A program made the translations under genes and the position numbers. 64,000 nucleotides of DNA from NCBI GenBank assembly GCA_017442855.1, contig JAFSPM010000026.1, positions 1 through 64,000 on the forward strand, read 5' to 3'. The first letter of the stretch is position 1. Each line of letters begins with the position of its first letter. Positions 35,666 to 44,096 of this stretch are shown piece after piece. Below the pieces are notes generated by a model. That model made no database searches and had not been told where the DNA came from. It was given only the letters and a program-made list of their open reading frames with translations. Source of the DNA: Bacteroidaceae bacterium (GTDB taxonomy: Bacteria; Bacteroidota; Bacteroidia; Bacteroidales; Bacteroidaceae).

Positions 35666-35666
35666 T

Positions 35667-36425
35667 ATGGGCAAGGGAAAATTGCAGAAATTCGCTGATA
35701 TGGAAAGCTATCCTCATGTTTTCCAATATCCTTATTCTGTGGCGGAAGACCATCCGTTTGAGATGAAAGGAAAATGGAATGAGGCGTTTTTCCATAACGA
35801 ACATCCAATAATATTAGAGTTGGGATGCGGACGAGCCGAATATACCCTCGGTTTGGCGCGTCTCAACCCTTTGTGTAATTATATAGCTGTAGATATTAAG
35901 GGAGCCCGAATGTGGACGGGAGCAAAGCAGTCGTTACAGGAAGGCTTGAAGAATGTGGCGTTCCTGCGTACCAACATAGAGATTATCGACCGCTTCTTTG
36001 CGCCTGGCGAGGTGAGCGAGATTTGGCTTACCTTCCCTGACCCGCAAATGAAGAAGGTTACCAAGCGACTGACCTCCACCGACTTCCTGAAGCGTTATCG
36101 CCGTTTTGTAAAGGACGGAGGTTTAATACACCTTAAAACTGATAGTAATTTTATGTTTACCTATACTCGTCTGTTGGTAGAATTAAATATGTTGCCCCAA
36201 AAAGCAATGACTAACGACTTATACCATAGTGGGTTGGCAGATGATGTCTTATCCATCAGAACATATTACGAACAACAATGGCTTGATCGTGGCATCACTA
36301 TTAAGTATATAGCCTTTGGCTTACCTCAAAATGGTGACTTGCAGGAACCTGATGTAGAAATAGAACTTGACGATTATCGCAGCTATAACCGTAGCAAGCG
36401 CAGTTCTCTACAGACTGCTAAATGA
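35667..36425 (+). CDS. trmB: tRNA (guanine-N7-)-methyltransferase
   Basis: TrmB methylates G46 of tRNAs using S-adenosylmethionine. The 252-residue protein has the SAM-binding [20 protein letters not shown] (about 50-69), the acidic [10 protein letters not shown], and the characteristic [17 protein letters not shown] followed by [10 protein letters not shown]. The start codon lies 1 bp after the ilvE stop, so the two are co-transcribed. Confidence 0.95.
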   Translation: MGKGKLQKFADMESYPHVFQYPYSVAEDHPFEMKGKWNEAFFHNEHPIILELGCGRAEYTLGLARLNPLCNYIAVDIKGARMWTGAKQSLQEGLKNVAFLRTNIEIIDRFFAPGEVSEIWLTFPDPQMKKVTKRLTSTDFLKRYRRFVKDGGLIHLKTDSNFMFTYTRLLVELNMLPQKAMTNDLYHSGLADDVLSIRTYYEQQWLDRGITIKYIAFGLPQNGDLQEPDVEIELDDYRSYNRSKRSSLQTAK

Positions 36426-36461
36426 TAATTCTCATTTTTTAATTCTTAATTCTCAATCCAA

Positions 36462-37559
36462 ATGACCTTATATCCAAATCTAATAAAAGACGCCCTTAAG
36501 ACCGTTCGCTATCCAGGCACAGGTAAAGACCTGGTAGAAGCCGATATGATAGCCGATAACATGCGCATTGACGGTATGTCAGTCAGTTTCTCTATCGTTT
36601 TTGAGAAACTCACTGACCCTTTCAAGAACTCCATCCTCAAAGCAGCTGAAAAAGCTATCCATGCATACATTTCACCCGATGTGCAGGTATCCATTACTGC
36701 CGAGAGCAAACAGGCTCCTCGTCCCGAAGTAGGTCAGTTATTGCCAGGCGTGAAGAACATCATTGGCGTTTCTTCAGGCAAGGGAGGTGTGGGCAAGAGC
36801 ACTGTAGCCGCCAATTTGGCTGTGGCTTTGGCTCGTATGGGGTTCAATGTAGGCTTGCTCGATGCCGATATCTTCGGTCCTTCGGTACCCAAGATGTTCC
36901 AGGTGGAGCAGACACAGATCTTTTCCGTTCACAAAGAGGGTAGGGACTTAATCATGCCTGTTGAGAAGTATGGTGTTAAATTATTGTCTATCGGCTTCTT
37001 CGTTGATCCTGAACAGGCCACTTTGTGGCGTGGAGGTATGGCGAGCAATGCGTTGAAGCAACTTATTGGCGATGCCGACTGGGGCGACCTCGATTACTTT
37101 GTCATCGACCTGCCTCCTGGCACCAGCGACATCCATCTTACCATCGTGCAGACTATTGCCCTCACGGGTGCCATTGTGGTGAGCACGCCGCAAGAAGTGG
37201 CGTTGGCTGATGCACGCAAGGGCATTAATATGTTTACCAACGATAAGGTCAATGTGCCCATCTTGGGCTTGGTGGAGAACATGGCGTGGTTCACTCCTGC
37301 CGAGCTGCCCGACAACAAATACTACATCTTTGGCAAAGAAGGTGTGAAGCACCTGGCAGAAGAGATGAAGGTGTCTTTGCTGGGTCAGATTCCTATCGTG
37401 CAAAGCATCTGCGAGAGTGGCGATGCTGGTAAACCGGCAGCCTTAGACAGTAGCACCGCCACGGGCATTGCCTTCATGCAGTTGGCTACGGCGGTAGTGC
37501 GCCAAGTGGATAAACGCAACCTTGAACAAGCTCCTACACACATCGTAGAGATGCACTAA
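36462..37559 (+). CDS. mrp: Mrp/ApbC-family Fe-S cluster carrier ATPase
   Basis: A 365-residue P-loop ATPase with an N-terminal MIP18-like domain (about 1-85). The deviant Walker A GKGGVGKST lies at 106-114, and DLPPGTSDIHLTI and ENMAWFTPAEL are family motifs. It transfers Fe-S clusters to apoproteins. The CxxC pair that bridges the cluster in many Mrp proteins is absent here: after ENMAWF the sequence reads TPAELPDNKYYIFG. The family is certain; the cluster-carrier role is inferred with that caveat. Confidence 0.92.
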   Translation: MTLYPNLIKDALKTVRYPGTGKDLVEADMIADNMRIDGMSVSFSIVFEKLTDPFKNSILKAAEKAIHAYISPDVQVSITAESKQAPRPEVGQLLPGVKNIIGVSSGKGGVGKSTVAANLAVALARMGFNVGLLDADIFGPSVPKMFQVEQTQIFSVHKEGRDLIMPVEKYGVKLLSIGFFVDPEQATLWRGGMASNALKQLIGDADWGDLDYFVIDLPPGTSDIHLTIVQTIALTGAIVVSTPQEVALADARKGINMFTNDKVNVPILGLVENMAWFTPAELPDNKYYIFGKEGVKHLAEEMKVSLLGQIPIVQSICESGDAGKPAALDSSTATGIAFMQLATAVVRQVDKRNLEQAPTHIVEMH

Positions 37560-37584
37560 ACAACTCACCTAAACCTTCATTGCC

Positions 37585-39441
37585 ATGAAACGTTTTTTAC
37601 TATCTATCATCCTTCTTATTGGCCTGGTTACTCAGGCGAAATCAGCTGAAGTTTTGGTAGAAGCAGAAAGCTTTGCCAATAAAGGTGGCTGGGTAGTAGA
37701 TCAACAGTTCATGGATTTGATGGGCTCTCCTTATTTGTTGGCTCATGGATTAGGCAGTCCTGTCAATGATGCTTCTACAGAAGTGTCTTTTCCAGAGAAA
37801 GGTACCTATTATGTCTATGTACGGACTTATAATTGGACTTCACCTTGGTATGATGGTACAGGACCAGGGAAGTTTACCCTTTATGTGGGTGATAAGCGCC
37901 TTACCGCTACTTTGGGTTGTGAAGGTTCGGCATGGGAATGGCAAGCTGCTGGTAAGGTGATGGTTAATGACCTGAAAACCATAGTGCGACTGCACGATCT
38001 CACAGGCTTTGACGGACGGTGTGATGCCCTCTTTTTCACCACCGACCCTAATACATTACCACCTTCCGACCTCGAACAATTAACTGACTATCGCAGAAAA
38101 GCATTAGGCATTCCAGATGTGGCACCTAAGGCAGGTGACTTCGACCTAGTAGTGGTGGGTGCAGGCATTGCTGGCATCAGTGCCGCTGTTTCAGCTGCCC
38201 GCTTAGGTTGCAAGGTGGCTCTGATTAATGACCGTCCTGTCATCGGTGGCAATAATAGTTCTGAGATCCGTGTTCACATGGGCGGACGGTTAGAGGTAGG
38301 CCCTTATAAGAACCTTGGTAATCTTCAAAAGGAATTTACGCCATCGAATGGTGGAAATGCCCAACCGGCATCCAACTATGAAGATGACAAGAAGATGCAA
38401 TGGATACTGAAAGAAAAGAATGTGAGCCTTTTCCTGAACTATCGGGTAACTAAGGTTACCATGGATGGTAATAAGATTGCTTCTGTTACAGCCCAACACA
38501 TCGAACAGGGTACGGAATTGTCTTTTTGTGCTCCGGTCTTTTCTGATTGCACGGGTGATGGAACCGTTGGCGCCTTGGCAGGTGCCGATTATAGGATGGG
38601 GCGTGAAGGAAAAGCCGACTTCAATGAGAGTATTGCTCCAGATGAGGCTGATAAGTTGACAATGGGAGCCTCTGTTCAGTGGTACTCCGAAGACAATCAG
38701 AAACCTTGCAAATTCCCGGAGTTTGAATATGGGGTACACTTCAATGAGCAGAATGCCGAGCAGGTCACGATGGGAGAGTGGACATGGGAAACAGGGATGA
38801 ACCTCAATCAGATTACCGACTTTGAGCGCATCCGTGACTATGGCATGTTGGTGGTATATTCCAATTGGAGCTTCCTAAAGAATCATTTGAAGGATAATTC
38901 ATCCTATAAGAGCCGCAAACTGGGTTGGGTGGCTTATATTGCTGGCAAACGCGAATCACGCCGTTTGATGGGGGATTATATCTTGAAGCAAGATGATATC
39001 GACAAGAATATGAGGCACGAAGATGCCTCCTTCACTACTTCCTGGAGCATCGATCTGCATTGGCAAGATCCTGACAATGAAGAGAAATTCCCTGGAAATG
39101 CTTTCAAGGCAGTCACCAAGCATCATGTCATCCATCTCTATGCTGTGCCTTATCGTTGTCTGTATTCCCGTAATATCGACAACCTCTTTATGGCAGGCCG
39201 AAACATCAGTGTTACTCATGTAGCCTTGGGAACGGTACGTGTGATGCGCACCACAGGTATGATGGGTGAAGTGGTGGGCATGGCTGCTTCCATCTGCAAA
39301 GAGCATCATACTACCCCTCGTGGCGTTTATCGTCTATATCTTCCTCAGCTAAAAGAATTAATGAAAGCTGGTGTCGGTGAGCAACTTCCCAATAACCAGC
39401 TTTACAACTTAGGCGACACTTTAGGAGATTGGTTGGAATAA
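37585..39441 (+). CDS. Secreted FAD-dependent oxidoreductase with N-terminal beta-domain
   Basis: A 618-residue protein with signal peptide MKRFLLSIILLIGLVTQAKS. A carbohydrate-binding-like beta sandwich (about 21-165, VEAESFANKGGWVVD...) is followed by an FAD-dependent oxidoreductase domain of the FAD_oxidored type. The dinucleotide-binding motif VVVGAGIAGISAAVSAARLG lies near 192-211, with NSSEIRVHMGG and LFMAGRNISVTHVALGTVRVMRT towards the end. Related proteins are common in polysaccharide-degrading Bacteroidota; the substrate may be a sugar or sugar acid. It follows mrp by 25 bp. Confidence 0.87.
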   Translation: MKRFLLSIILLIGLVTQAKSAEVLVEAESFANKGGWVVDQQFMDLMGSPYLLAHGLGSPVNDASTEVSFPEKGTYYVYVRTYNWTSPWYDGTGPGKFTLYVGDKRLTATLGCEGSAWEWQAAGKVMVNDLKTIVRLHDLTGFDGRCDALFFTTDPNTLPPSDLEQLTDYRRKALGIPDVAPKAGDFDLVVVGAGIAGISAAVSAARLGCKVALINDRPVIGGNNSSEIRVHMGGRLEVGPYKNLGNLQKEFTPSNGGNAQPASNYEDDKKMQWILKEKNVSLFLNYRVTKVTMDGNKIASVTAQHIEQGTELSFCAPVFSDCTGDGTVGALAGADYRMGREGKADFNESIAPDEADKLTMGASVQWYSEDNQKPCKFPEFEYGVHFNEQNAEQVTMGEWTWETGMNLNQITDFERIRDYGMLVVYSNWSFLKNHLKDNSSYKSRKLGWVAYIAGKRESRRLMGDYILKQDDIDKNMRHEDASFTTSWSIDLHWQDPDNEEKFPGNAFKAVTKHHVIHLYAVPYRCLYSRNIDNLFMAGRNISVTHVALGTVRVMRTTGMMGEVVGMAASICKEHHTTPRGVYRLYLPQLKELMKAGVGEQLPNNQLYNLGDTLGDWLE

Positions 39442-39465
39442 AAATCATTTGTCACTCTTAAACAC

Positions 39466-39473
39466 TACTTTTG
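39466..39473 (+). promoter_or_regulatory. -7 box of the tyrosine recombinase gene
   Basis: TACTTTTG (39466-39473) predicts transcription from about 39480. This leaves about 25 nt before the ATG at 39505 and rules out the upstream in-frame TTG at 39481 as a normal start. Confidence 0.5.
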
Positions 39474-39504
39474 TTCCGTATTGTTTAACCTAATTTTAAA
39501 TGAT

Positions 39505-40542
39505 ATGGAACATTTTTATTTTTATCGGTCCGATGCCGCTATTTCAGCTGGCATCGTTGACTACTTCGAGTTTGCCTTTCAGGAGGCGAAACGTAAGGAG
39601 GATTGTGGCAAGTACAGTTCGGCAAGTCAACTGCGCATTGCTCTCCAGCACCTCCGCCACTTTCTCAAAGGTCGTTCCCTCATGCTGGCCGACCTGCATC
39701 CCACGTTGGTAGCCGACTTCTGCGATTACCTGGTGAGCCTCCGTCTCAGTGGCGGCACAGTGGGCCTATACATCAACGCCTTGCGAGGTGTGTATCATCG
39801 TGCTGTGAAAGAACACTTGGTGATGGACAGCCATCCGTTTAGCAACTTGCGTTTCAGTAAGCCATCCACCTCTCAACCTGTTCTTTCAGAGAAGGATATG
39901 TCGCGTTTTATCACCCTATCTGTGAAACCCTGTAGTTGGCAATGGCTCACCCACCGATTCTGCAGCTGTAGCTATTACCTCTGTGGCATGCCTCCCGTCG
40001 ATCTCATTCGCCTGCGTTGGTCACAGATTGACTTGGTGCACAACCGACTTATCTACAACCGTCAGAAGACAGGTCATGGAGCAATGCTCAAACTCAGCGG
40101 AGAAGCCAAATTCATTTTGTTGGAATTCAGGCAGATGTATGAGCATAGACACCAGTTGAAACAGCAAGGGTGGGGACATTGTAAATGCATGGACACCTGG
40201 ATGAATGGCTTTGTGTTTCCTTTTCTTGGCACAGTCAATAGAGTTGAGTCCTATCATCAGTTGAAGAATACTGAGCGAATCATGAATCATTGCTTGAAGA
40301 AGCTGGGTGCCAAGATTAACTTGCCCCATCTTTCTCTCTATGCCTTCCGCCGTGCTTGGGCAACCACCGCTTATATCGACTACAAAGCCGATATGAGCGA
40401 CATATCACATGGTTTAGGTCATGCCAATGTGCGCACCACCTATTTATATATACAGCAACTTGACCACACAAGTTTCTTCCATCTGCAAGATAAAATGATG
40501 AGAGGTCTTCGTAAGAGAGTGGAGCAATTACAAACGAAATAA
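39505..40542 (+). CDS. Tyrosine recombinase at the head of the fimbrial locus
   Basis: A 345-residue phage-integrase-family protein. It has an N-terminal SAM-like DNA-binding domain (about 25-110) and a catalytic domain with box II FRRAWATTAY, ISHGLGHANVRTTYLYIQ (catalytic His and Tyr) and a basic tail. The segment that usually holds the first catalytic Arg reads YYLCGMPPVDLIRLRW, where Bacteroidota relatives often have LRGM. The HxxRH box reads YAFRR, so two catalytic positions look changed. It lies just before a gap with inverted recombinase-like sites and a fimbrial operon, fitting a local DNA invertase. Confidence 0.85.
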   Translation: MEHFYFYRSDAAISAGIVDYFEFAFQEAKRKEDCGKYSSASQLRIALQHLRHFLKGRSLMLADLHPTLVADFCDYLVSLRLSGGTVGLYINALRGVYHRAVKEHLVMDSHPFSNLRFSKPSTSQPVLSEKDMSRFITLSVKPCSWQWLTHRFCSCSYYLCGMPPVDLIRLRWSQIDLVHNRLIYNRQKTGHGAMLKLSGEAKFILLEFRQMYEHRHQLKQQGWGHCKCMDTWMNGFVFPFLGTVNRVESYHQLKNTERIMNHCLKKLGAKINLPHLSLYAFRRAWATTAYIDYKADMSDISHGLGHANVRTTYLYIQQLDHTSFFHLQDKMMRGLRKRVEQLQTK

Positions 40543-40543
40543 A

Positions 40544-40575
40544 AGACATCCCCTTTTTCCTATAGGGGGATGTCT
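40544..40575 (-). terminator. Hairpin with left recombination-like core
   Basis: AGACATCCCC (40544-40553) and GGGGGATGTCT (40565-40575) enclose TTTTTCCTATA. On the minus strand the hairpin continues into TTTATTTCG, so it can stop leftward transcripts. The same block has the arm-spacer-arm form of a tyrosine-recombinase core site, and its spacer recurs inverted at 40703-40715. Confidence 0.6.
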
Positions 40576-40604
40576 AATTTGTGCAAATTAAGACATTTTT
40601 CTTT
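40570..40604 (+). terminator. Terminator of the recombinase gene
   Basis: GATGTCTAATTTG-TG-CAAATTAAGACAT is a near-perfect hairpin followed directly by TTTTCTTT (plus strand). Its left arm ATGTCT is shared with the hairpin at 40544-40575, so only one can form at a time. Confidence 0.6.
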
Positions 40605-40614
40605 AAATCTCAAA
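40584..40614 (-). promoter_or_regulatory. Leftward promoter inside the invertible segment
   Basis: On the minus strand TTTG (40614-40611), a 19-bp spacer and TTAATTTG (40591-40584) form a near-consensus promoter, with one mismatch in the -7 box. It faces the recombinase gene. No comparable promoter faces the fimbrial operon in the present orientation. Confidence 0.5.
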
Positions 40615-40695
40615 ACAAAAAAGGACAATTTTCGTCTAAATAACAAAAAAAATCGGCTTTTTTCTTAAAGAATAGGAAAAATAGACAATAATTAT

Positions 40696-40719
40696 GTCTC
40701 CTTATAGGAAAAAGGAGAC
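40696..40719. repeat. Hairpin with right recombination-like core
   Basis: GTCTCCTT (40696-40703) and AAGGAGAC (40712-40719) flank ATAGGAAA. The block read on the minus strand repeats the 13-bp core of the left site at 40552-40564. A partial extra core (ATAGGAAAAA) occurs at 40672-40681. Confidence 0.65.
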
Positions 40720-40767
40720 TAATATTCTTATTAGGTTGATGGTTTAGTTGAAAGTAACGTAAGAATA

Positions 40768-41841
40768 ATGCCATTGATGAAGCAATCATTAAGATACAGA
40801 TTACACATGCATCTGACAGTACTGATGTTTCTTATCACGTCAGCACTGCCTTTGCATATATATGCTGCAGAACCCCTGGGGCAGCTGCATGTAAGTCGTG
40901 TATCTACCTATACCAAAGACGGTCAGTCGCATCTGTATATGCACTTTGTCTATAGTACAGATATCTTGAACAATGACCAGACCCTCTATGTAAGTCCCAT
41001 ACTTAAAGATGGCGTCCACAGCTACCAGCTTCCAGCTATGGTGATTGATAGTCAGAGTAAGAAGGTCCGCTTCCGTGACCAGGATGTCATTGTGGTGACA
41101 GATGAGCCTTACGGCAATTTCATTTTCGAAATTGACTACATCATCAACTACGAACCCTGGATGGATGAGGCCTCCCTCTGTTTTGAGAGCAAGGAGTTTA
41201 AGCAGGGCGAGTTCCAGAAGGAATACCTGGATTGTGTAGTAGATCATCTGAAAGAGTATGTTGACAAGCTAAAGAATGCTCCACTCAATCCTTATAAGGT
41301 GGCGCTTCGCACCAACCTCCTGTTGCCTTTGCTCAACATAGGTATGGAGGTTCCCATTGGCAACCGCTGGTCGGTAGGTGTAGATTGGTACAACTTCTGG
41401 CTGTTCCGTAACGATGACCATAAGAACAGCATTCAGCTGCAGTTCCTCTCCGTCGAAGGCCGCTACTGGCTGGGCAAGAAGCACAGGGCAGGAGAAGAAA
41501 ACCGCAAGTACCGACTACAAGGCCACTCGGTGGGTGCTTTCGTAGCCACAGGCAAGTACGACTTCGAGCATAACTACAAGGGCGACCAAGGTGAGTTCAT
41601 TGCAGGTGGTTTCGACTATCTCTATGCAATGCCTATTTGCAGAGGCAGGATGCACCTCGAGTTCTCTCTGGCAGTAGGCTTCCTGCGTGCCTCTGCCTAC
41701 TCCTACCATGTTTACCAGCCAGGCGGCAAGGGCTATTACGACGACAAGAACTTCCGCGATGTGACACGCTATGTGGGTCCCCTCAAGGCTTCTGTGGCCT
41801 TGGTGGTACCATTACGTTATTCAAAAAAAACAAATAGATGA
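40768..41841 (+). CDS. DUF3575-type protein of the fimbrial operon
   Basis: A 357-residue exported protein with signal peptide ending near ALPLHIYAAEP. The N-terminal half is a beta-rich domain. The C-terminal half (ALRTNLLLPLLNIGMEVPIGNRWSVGVDWYNFWL..., about 180-357) matches DUF3575, an outer-membrane-barrel-like domain. Proteins of this type commonly precede Mfa/Fim-type fimbrial genes in Bacteroidota and may be assembly or anchoring factors. An alternative ATG lies at 40777. The last four bases overlap the next gene (ATGA), showing coupling. Confidence 0.8.
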   Translation: MPLMKQSLRYRLHMHLTVLMFLITSALPLHIYAAEPLGQLHVSRVSTYTKDGQSHLYMHFVYSTDILNNDQTLYVSPILKDGVHSYQLPAMVIDSQSKKVRFRDQDVIVVTDEPYGNFIFEIDYIINYEPWMDEASLCFESKEFKQGEFQKEYLDCVVDHLKEYVDKLKNAPLNPYKVALRTNLLLPLLNIGMEVPIGNRWSVGVDWYNFWLFRNDDHKNSIQLQFLSVEGRYWLGKKHRAGEENRKYRLQGHSVGAFVATGKYDFEHNYKGDQGEFIAGGFDYLYAMPICRGRMHLEFSLAVGFLRASAYSYHVYQPGGKGYYDDKNFRDVTRYVGPLKASVALVVPLRYSKKTNR

Positions 41842-42857
41842 AGAAGGTATTAATATATATATGGTGTATCACGCTGACAATGCTTGCCAGTTGCGACCGT
41901 ATGCCGCTCTACGAGATGGAGAAGAGGGTAGATTTGGAGCTGGAGTTGAATCTGGATCTCGATCTTGACATCGCTGTCGATGTAGATGTCGATGTGGCAG
42001 TGGAGACCATGATAGAAATACCCGAAATGATGCAGGTAGGTTTCTATACGCCAGACGGCGAGGTGTTGCGTAATACCCAGTTTGTTGGACCTGATGGTGG
42101 CGCCATTACTACCCCTCCCGGCACCTATCGCATGGTCATCTATTCATTTGGAAATGAATACACCCAGGTGCGAGGCGAGGGTAGTGTCAACACCCTGGAG
42201 GCCTTTACCAGCGATATCACGGCCACCAAGATGTCTGTTTTGCAGAGAGCCCTGCAGGCATCCAAGGCCAACACCCGTGCTGATGGCGATGCCGATACGC
42301 GCGACGAGGATGAGCAGCCCACAGGTCCTATCATCTATGCGCCCGACCACCTGCTGGTGACGGTGCAAGAGGTGACCATCCCCGAGTTCACCCAGGAGAG
42401 GCAGACCATCACCATTAACTCTACGGTGCAGACCATCTGCGAAACCTACACCTTTGAGGTGCATACCCTGATAGGTGCTGAGTATATAGAGAGTTGCGAG
42501 GCTTTTGTCACCAACCAGGCAAGAACCAGTTTCTTTGGACGAGGTGAAATCAGTCAAGAGCCAGCCACCATCTGTTTCCCAGTAGGTGTGAATCGCAGAA
42601 CAGGTTTCCTTTACACCACGTTCAATACTTTTGGCAAGCTGCCTGGTGAGAGTAAGGCCTACATACACTTTGTTATTCGTGATACAAGTGGCCAAGAGTA
42701 TTATTTCAGTACTGAAATCACCGATCAGTTTGAGAAACCTGACCATCATATCGTGATTGAAGAACCCGTTGAGGTGCCCGAGCCAGAGACGACTGGTGGT
42801 ATAGCCCCCACCGTAGAAGAATGGAATGAAGAGAACCATAATGTTGACATTGGCTAA
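41838..42857 (+). CDS. DUF5119-type fimbrial lipoprotein
   Basis: A 339-residue lipoprotein (lipobox MLASC, Cys19). Right after the signal comes a striking alternating acidic/hydrophobic stretch (residues 31-57, pattern DLELEL..DLDLDID..VDVDVDV). A beta-rich domain then follows, typical of DUF5119 proteins, and an acidic P-E-rich tail. By position between the DUF3575 gene and the fimbrillin it is probably a fimbrial anchor or accessory subunit (Mfa2/FimB-like). Translation is coupled to the preceding gene. Confidence 0.75.
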   Translation: MKKVLIYIWCITLTMLASCDRMPLYEMEKRVDLELELNLDLDLDIAVDVDVDVAVETMIEIPEMMQVGFYTPDGEVLRNTQFVGPDGGAITTPPGTYRMVIYSFGNEYTQVRGEGSVNTLEAFTSDITATKMSVLQRALQASKANTRADGDADTRDEDEQPTGPIIYAPDHLLVTVQEVTIPEFTQERQTITINSTVQTICETYTFEVHTLIGAEYIESCEAFVTNQARTSFFGRGEISQEPATICFPVGVNRRTGFLYTTFNTFGKLPGESKAYIHFVIRDTSGQEYYFSTEITDQFEKPDHHIVIEEPVEVPEPETTGGIAPTVEEWNEENHNVDIG

Positions 42858-42865
42858 TCCCCAAA

Positions 42866-42913
42866 GTTCCTCCCCCTGCAAAGGGGAGGTGTCGCAAAGC
42901 GACGGAGGGGTAA
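42866..42913. repeat. 48-bp dispersed palindromic repeat, copy 3 (variant)
   Basis: It keeps CCTCCCC, GCAAAGGGGAGGTGTC and GGAGGGGTAA of copies 1 and 2; the second half reads GTCGCAAAGCGAC instead of GTCCGCAGGAC. The half-hairpin is preserved by compensating changes. It lies between the DUF5119 gene and the fimbrillin. Confidence 0.8.
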
Positions 42914-42964
42914 AAAAATAACGAGATATTAAAATTAATATTAACAATTTAAAAATTTGTGTTT

Positions 42965-43993
42965 ATGAAAAAGTATTTATTTTTAGTTTCTGTAGCTGCT
43001 CTCACATTCTCGAGTTGCTCTGATCAGTCCACCGAGTTCGTTGGTGACAGCGTTGCTAAGCAAGCTCGTGAAATTTCGTTCAGCCCTGTGGCAAGGCCAA
43101 CTACTCGTACAGCTGCTGATACATATCAGTATGCTATTGATGGTCCTACATTCCCAACCGACCTAAACATGTATGTAGCTGCTTATCAAGTTGCGCCTAC
43201 TGCTACTAACTATTTCGCTGGTACGCAGTTTACTTACAGCGGTTCATCCAATATTTGGAATGGCGCTACAAAGCGCTACTGGCCATTGTCTCCTGCTTAC
43301 ATTAATTTCTTAGCTTATGCCAATGTAACAGGAACTGCTAATTTCAATGCTACAAATTATGCATCAGGCGCAGTAATTTCTCAGTCAGACAACTCTTCTG
43401 CTCAGACTGACCTGATGTATGCCATTGGTAATGGTGCAGTAACCAAGTCTGGTAACGACCTGACTTTCCCTGCTGCTAACGTTCCAATGGAATTCAAGCA
43501 CGCTCAGGGATGGATTGATTTCTATGTTAAAGCTTATTCTGATGTGGAAACTGCCATTACTGTTAACAGCATTACGCTGAAGGGCGCTAAGTATGCAGGT
43601 ACTTACACTATCACACACACTAACTATAATGCCGATAGTGATCAAGAAGTATCTGGTGCATGGTCTGGTCTTGCCGCTGCTAAGGATGCAGCAGTTCCGG
43701 GTTGGAATGCAACTGCTTTGACGACAAGCCTTGTAGAAGTTAGCCATGGTTTGATGGTTTGCCCTGATGACGATGATGCTACCAACGACTGGACAAGCTT
43801 TGTTATCAACTACACAGTAGATAGTAAGACTTATGACTTTGAATACCTAGCTCCTGCTGCTCCGGGCGCAAATGTTGATCAGGCTAAGCACTATGTTTAC
43901 AACATTACCTTCAAACTGCACGAGATTCTCGTAGCAGCAACAGTCGCAGACTGGACTGATGTTACTGCTACTAATGTAACTGTTGATGAGTAA
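42965..43993 (+). CDS. Fimbrillin-family major subunit (lipoprotein)
   Basis: A 342-residue lipoprotein (lipobox LTFSSC, Cys19 of the ATG version). Fimbrillin hallmarks are the early ISFSPVARPTTRT with arginine cleavage candidates, the YWPLSPAYINFLAYANV segment, PMEFKHAQGWIDFYVKAYSD, and a final beta strand ending YVYNITFKLHEILVAATVADW. Type V pilins of this fold polymerise by strand exchange after Arg-specific cleavage. The ATG at 42965 is preferred to an upstream GTG at 42959. It is the likely shaft pilin of this locus. Confidence 0.85.
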   Translation: MKKYLFLVSVAALTFSSCSDQSTEFVGDSVAKQAREISFSPVARPTTRTAADTYQYAIDGPTFPTDLNMYVAAYQVAPTATNYFAGTQFTYSGSSNIWNGATKRYWPLSPAYINFLAYANVTGTANFNATNYASGAVISQSDNSSAQTDLMYAIGNGAVTKSGNDLTFPAANVPMEFKHAQGWIDFYVKAYSDVETAITVNSITLKGAKYAGTYTITHTNYNADSDQEVSGAWSGLAAAKDAAVPGWNATALTTSLVEVSHGLMVCPDDDDATNDWTSFVINYTVDSKTYDFEYLAPAAPGANVDQAKHYVYNITFKLHEILVAATVADWTDVTATNVTVDE

Positions 43994-44032
43994 TCAAGTG
44001 CAATCATAAGTTTTAGCAAGAACTGGCTTATT

Positions 44033-44096
44033 AAGCCAGCAGGGGCTCGATACCCCTGCTGGTAACAAAGCCTCGAAAGAGGCATACGCTCTATGA
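44033..44096 (+). repeat. Structured direct repeat DR1
   Basis: CCAGCAGGGG-loop-CCCCTGCTGG is followed by TAACAAA and GCCTC-GAAA-GAGGC, a stem closed by a GNRA tetraloop. The same arrangement recurs at 44331-44400. It lies 40 bp after the fimbrillin stop. Confidence 0.8.

Larger units (their letters stand above)
40552..40715. promoter_or_regulatory. Candidate invertible promoter segment of the fimbrial operon
   Basis: A perfect 13-bp inverted repeat, CCTTTTTCCTATA (40552-40564) and its complement (40703-40715), bounds a 138-bp AT-rich segment. Both repeats sit inside their own hairpins (40544-40575 and 40696-40719). Within the segment is one promoter-like element, on the minus strand. Inversion would place it about 80 bp before the first fimbrial gene, facing it. 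Together with the adjacent recombinase this is a phase switch candidate, presently OFF. Confidence 0.65.

Noticed and set aside
39481-39504. Upstream TTG start for the tyrosine recombinase
   Set aside because: The -7 box at 39466-39473 would make it practically leaderless; the ATG at 39505 fits better.
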